Part shown: positions 1-6,985 of the stretch, in pieces
Position numbering within the stretch: position 1 is the stretch's first letter
Layout of the letters: every line of letters starts with the position of its first letter
Source: JAUVZF01 sp035529015
GTDB lineage: Bacteria; Planctomycetota; Phycisphaerae; FEN-1346
Reading direction: 5' to 3'
Assembly: GCA_035529015.1 (NCBI GenBank)
Contig: DATKXP010000276.1
Span: 1-40,199, forward strand
DNA length: 40,199 nucleotides
The notes under the pieces: generated by a model
The model's input: the letters and a program-made list of their open reading frames with translations, nothing else
The model's database searches: none
What the model was told of the DNA's origin: nothing
Program-made: the position numbers and the translations under genes

Positions 1-228
1 CGCCAGGAACGCCGGCTGCCCTGCGGCCTCCTTGGCGGCGGCAAGGAGGCGCGCGGCCAGTTCAAGGTCGTCCGCCGCCTCGCGCGTCAGCCGGACGCGC
101 TTGAAGTCCGAGCCGTACAACGACTCAAACGCAGGGGCGGCCTGGTCGGATTCACCGGCACGCCCGCCACCTGGCAGCGTCATCAGGAAGGCGCCGACAA
201 CGCCGAGAAACCGCGTTCTGCAAGTCAA
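1..228 (-). CDS. Secreted protein, N-terminal fragment
   Basis: Only the first 76 codons are inside the window; the gene runs off the left edge. The TTG start at 228 follows a G-rich ribosome-binding site about 6 nt away and gives a clean signal peptide: basic TCRTR, hydrophobic FLGVVGAFLMTL, then a glycine-rich cleavage region. After that comes a charged, helix-prone stretch (FESLYGSDFKRVRLTREA, then an Asp/Glu/Ala/Leu-rich part). An in-frame ATG at 282 would add 18 residues but leaves an unusually long n-region and a poor ribosome site. The family cannot be named from this fragment; the export prediction is the only functional statement possible. It is divergent from rnfC and has its own strong promoter. 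Confidence 0.6.
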   Translation of the reverse strand, partial: MTCRTRFLGVVGAFLMTLPGGGRAGESDQAAPAFESLYGSDFKRVRLTREAADDLELAARLLAAAKEAAGQPAFLA

Positions 229-312
229 GCCGCACCCCCTTCGCTGGTCCGCCGTGCATCGCAGGTCGAGGGACGCCGTCATTCACCCGCCGTGCCCGGC
301 AGATCGCGAACC

Positions 313-341
313 ATTATGCGGGCGCGCGACATACCTGTCAA
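313..341 (-). promoter_or_regulatory. Sigma70-type promoter for the left-edge secreted gene
   Basis: Read on the minus strand: a perfect TTGACA (336-341), a 17-nt spacer and CATAAT (313-318), 11 of 12 consensus bases. Transcription would begin near 306, leaving about 78 nt before the TTG start at 228 or 24 nt before the alternative ATG at 282. It is the best promoter match in the window. Confidence 0.7.
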
Positions 342-390
342 AACGCTTTCTCCTGCGCGGCACCCCCATCGGCGCCCTGCGCGAAAACCG

Positions 391-420
391 TTTACACGTG
401 CCTGCCCGGCCCGCTATACT
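391..420 (+). promoter_or_regulatory. Sigma70-type promoter for rnfC
   Basis: TTTACA (391-396), an 18-nt spacer and TATACT (415-420), each hexamer 5 of 6 to consensus. The predicted start near 427 leaves a short leader with GAGGGA at 439-444, 5 nt before the rnfC GTG. With the minus-strand promoter at 313-341 it makes a compact divergent control region. Confidence 0.65.
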
Positions 421-449
421 CTGGTTCCCTTTGGAGTTGAGGGACCGCT

Positions 450-1841
450 GTGTATCGAGCGACCTTTCCGGGCGGGGTCCATCCGCCCGAGAGCAAGCGG
501 ACGGCCGAGAGCCAGATCGAGACGCTCCCGGTGCCGCCGCGCCTCGTGGTGCCGATGGCCCAGTGTCTGGGCGCCCCCAGCCGGCCCGTCGCCCGGAAGG
601 GCGAGACGGTCAAGAAGGGTCAGATGATCGGTCAGCCCGACGGCTTCATCTCGGCCGCCGTCCATGCCCCAACGTCCGGCACGGTGACGGGCATCGAGCG
701 CGTCATCGATTCCGCCACCGGCCGGCAGACCGACGCCGTGGCCATCGAGCCCGACGGCGACGACGCCTGGGCCGAGGGCGTGGGCCAGCCGCGCCCCTGG
801 CAGGACCTCGGCGCCGACGCCATCCGCGAGGCCGTCGCGGCGGCCGGCATCGTCGGCATGGGCGGCGCCACCTTTCCCACCCACGTCAAACTCACGCCGC
901 CGAAGGGCAAGCACATCGATACCATCCTCATCAACGGGGCCGAGTGCGAGCCGTACCTGACGTGCGACTACCGCGTCATGCTCGACCGCGCCGAGGATAT
1001 CGTCACGGGCCTGCGGCTGTGCATGAAGGCAACGGGTGCCGAGCGCGGCAGCATCGGCATCGAAGACAACAAACCGGCCGCCATCGCGTGTCTGCAGGAG
1101 GCCGTCCGCGGCCACGACGGCTGCGACGTCCGGGTCTTCGAGACAAAATATCCGCAGGGGGCCGAGAAGCAGTTGATCCTGGCGTGCCTGGGCCGCGAGG
1201 TCCCGACCGGCGGTCTGCCGGCCGACGTCGGCGTTGTCGTCCAGAACGTCCAGACGGCGCGGGCCATCGCCGACGCCGTGGTGCGCGGGGTGCCCCTTAT
1301 TGAGCGCGTGCTGACGGTCTCGGGCGACGCCGCCGCCGTGCCGGGCAACTTCCGCGTCCGCATCGGAACGCCCATCGCGGCGCTGCTCGAGAAGGCCGAC
1401 GTCGCGGACGGCTTCGAGGAACTCATCCTCGGCGGCCCCATGATGGGCAAGGACCAGTTCACGACCGACCTGCACGTGACAAAGGGCACGAGCGGCGTCC
1501 TGGCGATGCGCCGCGCCGCCGTCTACGAAGGCGGGCCGTGCATCCGGTGCGGGGTCTGCGTCCGGCACTGCCCGTCGCAGGTGAATCCGAGCCGCCTCTC
1601 GATCCTCGGCGAATCGTTTCTCGACGGGAACCTCGACGCCATCGACATCGCCATGGACCGCGGTCTGATGGATTGTATCCTGTGCGGGACGTGCGCGTAC
1701 GTGTGCCCCGCGCGGCGGCGGATCGTTCACCTGATCGAGATGATGCGCGGCGAGCGACGCAAGGCCCTCCAGCGCCAGCGTGAGAAGGAAGAGGCCCAGA
1801 AGGCCGAACTGAAGCGGGAGGTCGAGAAGGTTGCCGAGTGA
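450..1841 (+). CDS. rnfC: Electron transport complex subunit RnfC
   Basis: RnfC is the peripheral subunit of the Rnf complex that exchanges electrons with NAD(H) on the cytoplasmic face. The 463-residue protein has the N-terminal barrel-sandwich region, the nucleotide/flavin motif GMGGATFP followed by NGAECEPYLTCDY, and two ferredoxin-type [4Fe-4S] motifs: C364-C367-C370-C374 and C409-C412-C415-C419, each with the C-x2-C-x2-C-x3-C pattern. It lacks the long Ala/Lys-rich tail of the E. coli homologue. The start is GTG at 450 with GAGGGA 5 nt upstream. Its 3' end overlaps rnfD by 11 nt. It is first in a three-gene rnf set (C, D, G). Confidence 0.93.
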   Translation: MYRATFPGGVHPPESKRTAESQIETLPVPPRLVVPMAQCLGAPSRPVARKGETVKKGQMIGQPDGFISAAVHAPTSGTVTGIERVIDSATGRQTDAVAIEPDGDDAWAEGVGQPRPWQDLGADAIREAVAAAGIVGMGGATFPTHVKLTPPKGKHIDTILINGAECEPYLTCDYRVMLDRAEDIVTGLRLCMKATGAERGSIGIEDNKPAAIACLQEAVRGHDGCDVRVFETKYPQGAEKQLILACLGREVPTGGLPADVGVVVQNVQTARAIADAVVRGVPLIERVLTVSGDAAAVPGNFRVRIGTPIAALLEKADVADGFEELILGGPMMGKDQFTTDLHVTKGTSGVLAMRRAAVYEGGPCIRCGVCVRHCPSQVNPSRLSILGESFLDGNLDAIDIAMDRGLMDCILCGTCAYVCPARRRIVHLIEMMRGERRKALQRQREKEEAQKAELKREVEKVAE

Positions 1842-2973
1842 CGCCGCACAATCCGGACCGCAGCCTTCTGAGACCGGCCTGTACGTCGGTCACTGGCCGC
1901 ACCTGCGCGGCGAGGAGACCGTCGGGCGGATCATGTGGTCGGTGACGGCGGCGCTGGTGCCGGCGGCGGTGGCGGCGGGGTACTTCTTCGGCATCCGGGC
2001 GTACCTGCACGTCGGCTTGGCCGTCGCGACGGCGGTCATCACGGAGGCGGTCATCACGCACCTGCGGCTGGGGAAGATGACCATCGGCGACGGCAGCGCC
2101 GTCGTGACGGGGCTCCTGGTGGCATTCTGTCTGCCGGCCCAGGCGCGATGGTTCGTGCCGATCGTCGCCTCGGCCGTGGCCATCGGCATCGCCAAGCATT
2201 GTTTCGGGGGTCTGGGATACAACATCTGGAACCCCGCGCTCGTGGGCCGCGCGTTCGTCCACATCTCGTTTCCGACGGACATGAACCCGTCGGTGTACCC
2301 GGTCCTTCGGAGCGGGCACTTCCTGACCAACATCGGGACGGCCGTCCGAGAGAGCCTGCCCGAGGGCGTCGACGCCTGGACCGGGCCGAGCCCCATGAAG
2401 GTCCTCAAGGGCCTGACCTGCGAGCAGGTGACCGCGGACCGGATCCGCGAAACGCTCCAGGAGCATCTGCCGGGCCTGTGGCGCATGTTCAGCGGGGACA
2501 TCGGCGGCAACATCGGCGAGACGAGCGCCCTGCTGCTCCTGATCGGTGCCGTCTTTCTCGTCTACAAAGGCTGGATCCGCTGGCAGATTCCGGTGGCGTA
2601 CCTGGCGGCCGTGGCTGTCGGGGCGCTGGTCCTGCCGCTTCAGGTGGCCGCCGACGGGCAGACGATGGTCGCGGCCGGATGGCACCCCATCATCACGGCC
2701 GCGCCCGACTTGGCGGCGCGGTACGTTGCGTACCACCTGCTGGGCGGCGGGCTTGTGCTCGGGGCCCTCTATATGGCCACCGACATGGTCACCACGCCGA
2801 TTACGAACCGGGGGATGCTCATCTTCGGGGCGGGGTGTGGCTTGCTCACGATCCTCATCCGCCGCTACGGCGGCTACCCGGAGGCCGTGTGCTACTCGAT
2901 CCTCCTGATGAACACGGCGACGCCGCTGATCGACCGCTGGACGCAGGCACGCATCTTCGGACACAAACGATGA
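1831..2973 (+). CDS. rnfD: Electron transport complex subunit RnfD
   Basis: Integral membrane subunit of the Rnf complex, homologous to NqrB and carrying covalent FMN in characterised members. The 380-residue product has roughly eight to ten hydrophobic segments. Family landmarks include the HWPHLR start, LTG-type MTIGDGSAVVTGLLVAFCLP and GLGYNIWNPALVGRAF. The FMN-attachment region, normally S/T-G-A-T, reads DAWTGPSPM, so the acceptor Thr is replaced by Ser187 and the Ala by Pro. The TTG start at 1831 lies inside rnfC behind GGAG at 1817-1820; no nearer in-frame start fits. The stop overlaps the rnfG start as ATGA, showing translational coupling. Confidence 0.92.
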   Translation: MPSDAAQSGPQPSETGLYVGHWPHLRGEETVGRIMWSVTAALVPAAVAAGYFFGIRAYLHVGLAVATAVITEAVITHLRLGKMTIGDGSAVVTGLLVAFCLPAQARWFVPIVASAVAIGIAKHCFGGLGYNIWNPALVGRAFVHISFPTDMNPSVYPVLRSGHFLTNIGTAVRESLPEGVDAWTGPSPMKVLKGLTCEQVTADRIRETLQEHLPGLWRMFSGDIGGNIGETSALLLLIGAVFLVYKGWIRWQIPVAYLAAVAVGALVLPLQVAADGQTMVAAGWHPIITAAPDLAARYVAYHLLGGGLVLGALYMATDMVTTPITNRGMLIFGAGCGLLTILIRRYGGYPEAVCYSILLMNTATPLIDRWTQARIFGHKR

Positions 2974-3578
2974 CGCGGACGCTCGTAAGATTCGTGGTCA
3001 TTCTCGCCCTGATCTGCCTGCTGATGGGCGGCGGGGTGGCCGTCCTGTACGGCGTGTGGCGCGACCAGATCGCCGAGCGCGAGCGTGCCGCCACGCGGGC
3101 CGCCATGCTGGCCGTCGCGCCCGAGGGGGCCGAGGTCGATGTCGAAAAACCCCTCGCCGGCGGCACCGGCGGTCCGAGCGCGGTCTATGCCGCTCGCGAC
3201 CCTTCGGGCAAGACCATCGGCTACGTGGCGGGCGGCGGGGCGCAGGGATACGCCGGCGTCATCAGGGTCATCGTCGGCGCCAAAGCCCCCGACCTTGAGA
3301 TCGTGGGCGTCGTGGTCGTTTCCCACACCGAGACACCCGGCCTGGGCGCCCATGTCGCCGAACACCTGAGTACCTACACGCTGTGGCAGAAACTGTTCGG
3401 CGCCGATGAGCCCGAGGAATTCATCAGTCCGTTCCTCGACCGGTTCAAGGGGAAACGCCAGGACGAGGTTGCGGGCATCCAGGCCATCACGGCCGCCACT
3501 ATCACCTCCAGCGCGACGAAGGCGGCCGTCGGGCAGGCCCTCGACCGCATCCGCGCCGCTGCGGGAGAGCCCCCATGA
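2970..3578 (+). CDS. rnfG: Electron transport complex subunit RnfG
   Basis: RnfG (NqrC-like) is a single-span membrane protein with a periplasmic flavin domain. The 202-residue product has one N-terminal helix (residues about 7-27) followed by the FMN-binding domain. The C-terminal flavinylation motif, usually S-G-A-T-x-S/T, appears as TAATIT (residues 174-179), so Thr177 is kept but the preceding Gly is Ala. An HTETPGLGAHV segment, typical of the family, is present. The ATG overlaps the rnfD stop (ATGA) and its own stop overlaps the scpB start in the same way. No rnfE, rnfA or rnfB follows, unlike canonical operons. Confidence 0.9.
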   Translation: MTRTLVRFVVILALICLLMGGGVAVLYGVWRDQIAERERAATRAAMLAVAPEGAEVDVEKPLAGGTGGPSAVYAARDPSGKTIGYVAGGGAQGYAGVIRVIVGAKAPDLEIVGVVVVSHTETPGLGAHVAEHLSTYTLWQKLFGADEPEEFISPFLDRFKGKRQDEVAGIQAITAATITSSATKAAVGQALDRIRAAAGEPP

Positions 3579-4102
3579 GCAAGAAGCCGCTGAAGGCGAT
3601 TGTCGAAGCCATCCTCTTCGCGAGCGACGAGCCGGTCGCCGTCGAACGCCTGGCCGACGCCGCCGGCGAGGGCGTGACCGTCCACGAGGTCCGCGACGCC
3701 GTCCGGCAACTGGTCGAGGAGTACGACGCGGGCGGCCGCGCGTTCACCGTCGAGGAGATCGCCGGCGGCCTGCAACTCTTTACCCGGCCGGAATACAACC
3801 CGTACCTGAAGAAACTGCTCCAGGCCCGCCGCCGGGCGCGGTTCACGCAGGCGGCCCTCGAAACCCTCGCCGTCATCGCCTACAAGCAGCCCGTGACGCG
3901 GATCGAGGTCGAGGACATCCGGGGCGTGGCGTGCGGCGACATGATCCGCACCCTCATGGAGAAGGGCCTCGTGCGCATCACCGGCCGCAGCGAGAAACTC
4001 GGCCGCCCGCTCCTCTACGGCACCACCAAGAAGTTTCTCCAGGCGTTCGGCCTGGGGAGCCTGAAGGACCTGCCCGACGCCAAACAACTCGTCGAGCCGT
4101 AG
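3575..4102 (+). CDS. scpB: Segregation and condensation protein B (ScpB)
   Basis: ScpB is the winged-helix partner of the SMC-ScpA complex in chromosome condensation and segregation. The 175-residue protein begins KAIVEAILFASDEPV and carries the family landmarks AVIAYKQPVTR.E.E.IRGV, IRTLMEKGLV and GRPLLYGTTKKFL..FGL.SLKDLP. Two winged-helix domains fit this length. The ATG at 3575 overlaps the rnfG TGA and has GGAG about 7 nt upstream, so it is translated from the rnf message. ScpB more often sits with scpA; scpA is not in the window, and coupling to rnfG is unusual. Confidence 0.93.
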   Translation: MSKKPLKAIVEAILFASDEPVAVERLADAAGEGVTVHEVRDAVRQLVEEYDAGGRAFTVEEIAGGLQLFTRPEYNPYLKKLLQARRRARFTQAALETLAVIAYKQPVTRIEVEDIRGVACGDMIRTLMEKGLVRITGRSEKLGRPLLYGTTKKFLQAFGLGSLKDLPDAKQLVEP

Positions 4103-4108
4103 TACCGT

Positions 4109-4220
4109 CGTTCGAGCCGGCAGCCCGATCCCGCCGCGGGAGCGGCGGGGCACGCTCGATGGGCGTGGAACATGCCACGGCGGGGAACACCACCGGGAGC
4201 TTCCGCTCCCGGCTCGAACG
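4109..4220. repeat. Compound hairpin repeat between convergent genes
   Basis: A 112-bp element bounded by a perfect 12-bp inverted repeat (CGTTCGAGCCGG at 4109-4120, complement at 4209-4220). Inside are two perfect 8-bp hairpins: CCCGCCGC/GCGGCGGG (4130-4137, 4142-4149) with a GGGA loop, and CCGGGAGC/GCTCCCGG (4193-4200, 4205-4212) whose loop reads GGAA on the minus strand. Both loops fit the GNRA pattern. The element fills the gap between scpB and the convergent dehydrogenase gene and ends 2 nt from that gene's stop codon. There is no T-run, so it is a REP-like repeat that may also act as a bidirectional transcription barrier. Confidence 0.7.
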
Positions 4221-4221
4221 G

Positions 4222-4866
4222 CTACGCGCCGCCTTTTACCTCCGCGACGGCGGCATCGACGGCGCGGCGGAGGGCGTCGGGGCCTTGGCGTGCGGCGGCG
4301 AGGATGTCGTTTTCGGTCAGGCGCTCGAAGATGCGGCGGCGAAGGTCGGGCGGCAGGTCTTCGGCCTTCATGCGCTCGCGCACGTCGCGAAGGGTCGCAA
4401 GGAGCGCCCCGTACTCCGGGCCGAACTCCTTTTCCAGCCGCTCGCGAAGACGGCGCGACAGACTCGGTGCGGCCCCGCCCGTCGAAATGGCAATCAGGAG
4501 ATCGCCGCGCGCTACCTGCGCCGGCACCAGAAAATCGCACAGCGCGGGCCGGTCCACGACGTTGACGAGCGCCCCGGCCGCGCGGGCATCGGCCGCCACC
4601 CGCGCGTTGACCGCCTCGTCGTCGGTCGCCGCGATGACGACCACCGCGCCGTCGAGATGCTGAGCGTCGTACGCCGCGGCCACGCATTCCAGGCGGTGGT
4701 CATCGGCAAACTCGGACAGGAACTCCGGCGCGACGACGCGGACCCCGGCCCCCGCGTCGGCCAGCGCCCGCGCCTTGCGAAGCGCCACCTTCCCCCCGCC
4801 GACCAGCACGGCCCTGCGGCCGGCCAGGTTGAGCACGATCGGATAGGCGAATCGCGGTTCGGTCAT
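4222..4866 (-). CDS. Precorrin-2 dehydrogenase / siroheme synthase N-terminal type
   Basis: The NAD-dependent enzyme oxidises precorrin-2 to sirohydrochlorin, and some relatives also insert iron, on the route to siroheme or cobalamin. The 214-residue protein opens with FAYPIVLNLAGRRAVLVGGG, the Rossmann motif for NAD (GGGKVALRKA). It then has AATDDEAVN, NVVDRPALCDFLVPA, and ISTGGAAPSLSRRLRERLE of the dimerisation/chelatase region. It corresponds to Met8p or the N-terminal half of CysG; no uroporphyrinogen methyltransferase domain is fused. A 7-nt gap between the -10 box and the ATG suggests a leaderless transcript. It lies downstream of a LarA-family gene on the same strand. Confidence 0.9.
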   Translation of the reverse strand: MTEPRFAYPIVLNLAGRRAVLVGGGKVALRKARALADAGAGVRVVAPEFLSEFADDHRLECVAAAYDAQHLDGAVVVIAATDDEAVNARVAADARAAGALVNVVDRPALCDFLVPAQVARGDLLIAISTGGAAPSLSRRLRERLEKEFGPEYGALLATLRDVRERMKAEDLPPDLRRRIFERLTENDILAAARQGPDALRRAVDAAVAEVKGGA

Positions 4867-4873
4867 GGGGACA

Positions 4874-4902
4874 AGTATAGCGGGAGGCCGGGCTCAGCAC
4901 AA
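4874..4902 (-). promoter_or_regulatory. Promoter giving a probable leaderless transcript
   Basis: Minus-strand TTGTGC (4897-4902), 17-nt spacer, TATACT (4874-4879). Only 7 nt separate the -10 hexamer from the ATG of the precorrin-2 dehydrogenase gene at 4866, so transcription should start at or within one base of the initiator codon. No Shine-Dalgarno sequence is present between them. The -35 match is only 3 of 6. Confidence 0.5.
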
Positions 4903-4919
4903 TCCGAGGAGCGGGCGCG

Positions 4920-4943
4920 CCGCGCAAGCCCGGCGGCTAACAT
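4920..4943. repeat. CATGTTAG hairpin repeat, copy 1
   Basis: On the plus strand this reads as an imperfect hairpin around GCAAGCCC followed by GCGGCTAACATG. The same tail and core occur at 10632-10657. Here the repeat overlaps the 3' end of the LarA-family gene: the repeat's CTA (4937-4939) is that gene's TAG stop, and the last codons come from the repeat. Confidence 0.5.
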
Positions 4944-6295
4944 GTTGCTTCACGCCGCGTTTCGGTGTCAAGGTACGGCAGCACATACGGCCCGTACGGT
5001 AAGACGGCGACGCGGGCGTCGGGGCCGTGTTTCTCGAAACCCCACTTGAGGCCCGCGTCCAGGCTGCGGACGGGCGTGACGAACAGGCGCTGCTGGTCTT
5101 CCCAATCCAGGGCGTCCGACCAGAGGACGACCTCGCCGTGCCGCGCGGCCTTCGCGAAGTTCTGAAGCGCCCACTGGTCTTTGACGACGACGGCCCCGTC
5201 GGCCATGATGGCCTCGTGGAACCGCTTGATCGTCGGGTACTTCGCCACCAGGGCGGCGAACTCCGGCGGCCCGAGACCGTCTTCCAGAGCCGCCGCCCAG
5301 ACGAACGTCCCGCCGGGCTTGAGGATCGGCAGGCCCGGCAGCAATCCCTTCTCGGCCCCGTAGAAGGTGGCGTCGAGCGGCCGTCCGCCGCTGGTCGTCA
5401 CGAGGATGTCGCACGCCTCGGGAACAGGGCGCGCCACGTGCTGCCTCAGGAACGCGACCCCCGCCTGGTGGGCGCCTTCCATCGTGCCGGCAAAGACGCC
5501 CGTCAGGCATTCGTTGCGGTCCACCGTGACGTTGACCGTGAAGTGAGGCGGTGCGAACCGCGCCGCGGCCAGCGCCTCAACGTGCGCCGGGTTGCCGTCG
5601 AGCATCCCCGGCAGGGCACGCTCGTGTTCGACGAACCGCGGCGCGTGGAAGGCGCAGACCGTCTCGTCGGCGGCAACGCCGGGGCAGACGGCCTTGCGTC
5701 CCCCCGAGAAGCCTGCCATCAGATGCGGCTCGATGACACCGGTGGTGATCCGGACGTCGGCCTCGACCCACTCGCGCGCCAGGACCACCGGGGTCCCCTT
5801 CTCGGTCTGGCCGAGCCGGATGTGCGTCACGGGCCGGTGACCGAAGTGGTTGACGATGCGGTACTTCGAGACGATCTCGGCACCGAGGAGCCGGCGTGTT
5901 GCCTCGCCGGTGGTGGGCTCGTGCAGGCCCGTGCCGATGAGGATCGTGACGGCATCGGGCGGAACGCCTGCCTGGTGGAGGGCATGAAGGATCGGCACCA
6001 GCACCAGGTGGTTCGGGCACGGGCGCGTCGAGTCGCTCGTGATGATGACGGCCCGGAAGTTCCGCCAATCGTCACGCCATCCGACGGATCCGACCGACCG
6101 GCTACGGTTGCCGACACGCTCGGCCAGCACCGCCGCCAGCGGCGGGCCGTCCACGGGCGCTCGAAGTGCCTCGACGACGGCCGCCTGCGGCTGCGCGAGG
6201 ACGCTCGGCCAGTCGGGCTCGACGACGGCCACCAGGTTCTCGTCCGGCACCGCGATGCGGGCGCCCTTGCGCCCGTAGGCCAGGTCGATTTCCAT
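4937..6295 (-). CDS. LarA-family nickel-pincer racemase/epimerase (DUF2088)
   Basis: LarA of Lactobacillus plantarum racemises lactate using a nickel-pincer nucleotide bound through a lysine. This 452-residue homologue keeps the four key positions: His125 (GTGLHEPTTGE), His191 (IEPH), Lys201 (SGGRK) and His217 (CAFH). The last three have the same spacing as H174, K184 and H200 of the lactobacillar enzyme. The start is set at the ATG at 6295 because MEIDLAYGRKG matches the family N-terminus. An in-frame ATG at 6331 would add 12 residues, partly repeat-derived. Substrate is uncertain, since many homologues act on other alpha-hydroxy acids. The cofactor genes larB, larC and larE are not here. 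Confidence 0.85.
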   Translation of the reverse strand: MEIDLAYGRKGARIAVPDENLVAVVEPDWPSVLAQPQAAVVEALRAPVDGPPLAAVLAERVGNRSRSVGSVGWRDDWRNFRAVIITSDSTRPCPNHLVLVPILHALHQAGVPPDAVTILIGTGLHEPTTGEATRRLLGAEIVSKYRIVNHFGHRPVTHIRLGQTEKGTPVVLAREWVEADVRITTGVIEPHLMAGFSGGRKAVCPGVAADETVCAFHAPRFVEHERALPGMLDGNPAHVEALAAARFAPPHFTVNVTVDRNECLTGVFAGTMEGAHQAGVAFLRQHVARPVPEACDILVTTSGGRPLDATFYGAEKGLLPGLPILKPGGTFVWAAALEDGLGPPEFAALVAKYPTIKRFHEAIMADGAVVVKDQWALQNFAKAARHGEVVLWSDALDWEDQQRLFVTPVRSLDAGLKWGFEKHGPDARVAVLPYGPYVLPYLDTETRREATC

Positions 6296-6331
6296 GGCTG
6301 TTGCGCTTGCCCTCACAAAGGGGCGAGCCAT

Positions 6332-6369
6332 CCCCCGCCGGCAGAACGCGCATTAGACCACGGCGGGGG
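6332..6369. repeat. Inverted repeat around the larA-like -10 region
   Basis: A perfect 9-bp inverted repeat, CCCCCGCCG (6332-6340) and CGGCGGGGG (6361-6369), separated by 20 nt. The predicted -10 box of the LarA-family gene lies in the loop, just inside the right arm. It could be a REP-like repeat or an operator-like structure; there is no T-run for termination. Confidence 0.5.
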
Positions 6370-6381
6370 CAGCCAAGGCAA
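6352..6381 (-). promoter_or_regulatory. Candidate promoter for the LarA-family gene
   Basis: Minus-strand TTGCCT (6376-6381), 18-nt spacer and TCTAAT (6352-6357); matches are 4 of 6 and 5 of 6. Transcription near 6345 would leave about 50 nt before the ATG at 6295. It overlaps the 9-bp inverted repeat. Confidence 0.45.
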
Positions 6382-6390
6382 GCCGTCATT

Positions 6391-6423
6391 CGGGCGACAC
6401 AGGCCGCCCGTGGCACCCGGCGC
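6391..6423. repeat. TGGCACCCG-tailed hairpin repeat, copy 1
   Basis: Stem CGGGCG (6391-6396) and CGCCCG (6405-6410), followed by the 13-bp tail TGGCACCCGGCGC (6411-6423). The identical tail recurs at 16251-16263 and a 9-bp version at 8586-8594. The tail abuts the stop codon of the pseudopilin gene (6423-6425). Confidence 0.6.
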
Positions 6424-6827
6424 TACGGCCCCGGCGTCTCCGCGACCTCGCCGCCAAGTTGCTCAATGGGGGCCTTCTCGGCGATGAGCCTGGGGTGGTT
6501 GTGCGGTATGACGCGGTTCTTGGCGGGATCGTACCTGTAGGCGTTGCCGTAGGGACACGCAGGGGCCCGGTCCGGGAAGATGTCGGTGTTCTGGAGGATC
6601 TGCGCGACGAACTCCCCGTGCGTCTGGGGATACTGGGAGCCGTTCTGAGCGGCCCACAGTTCGATCTGGGAGTTGATGATGGCGATGTTCTGGCGGCAGG
6701 TATTGGCCTTCGAGTCGCTGCCGGTGCTCGCAAGCCGCGGTATGGCCACGATGGCCAGCAACCCGAGGAGGATCACCACGAGAAGCAACTCGATCAGGGT
6801 GAAGCCTGTTGCGGACCGGCCGCGCAT
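6423..6827 (-). CDS. Type II secretion/type IV pilus-like pseudopilin
   Basis: The 134-residue protein has a classic prepilin leader: short basic MRGRSATG, then FTLIELL with Glu at the +5 position and a hydrophobic helix continuing through VVILLGLLAIVAIP. A prepilin peptidase would cut before Phe9 and methylate it. The C-terminal domain is short, with a CRQNIAIINSQIELW helix, two cysteines and a PYGNAYRYDP segment. This resembles the GspG/major pseudopilin size class widespread in planctomycetes. ATG at 6827 has AAGGA 8 nt upstream; an in-frame GTG at 6860 is less likely. No secretion ATPase or other pilin gene is adjacent, so the machine it serves cannot be stated. Confidence 0.85.
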   Translation of the reverse strand: MRGRSATGFTLIELLLVVILLGLLAIVAIPRLASTGSDSKANTCRQNIAIINSQIELWAAQNGSQYPQTHGEFVAQILQNTDIFPDRAPACPYGNAYRYDPAKNRVIPHNHPRLIAEKAPIEQLGGEVAETPGP

Positions 6828-6985
6828 GGGCAGATTCCTTCGCCCTCGGATGAACCGCACGTTCCCCTCGGGTCTTTCGGCAGAGGGAGCGCGCCCCGAC
6901 CACCCCGGGGGGCCGCTCTACCCTATATATCTTCGGTTTGGCGGGTCGGGCTTGAGCCTTTCAGGGCCTACTGCCCAATTCGGCC

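Noticed and set aside
32..1303. Long plus-strand frame overlapping rnfC
   Set aside because: Different frame from rnfC, Arg-rich and without family features; rnfC is unambiguous here.
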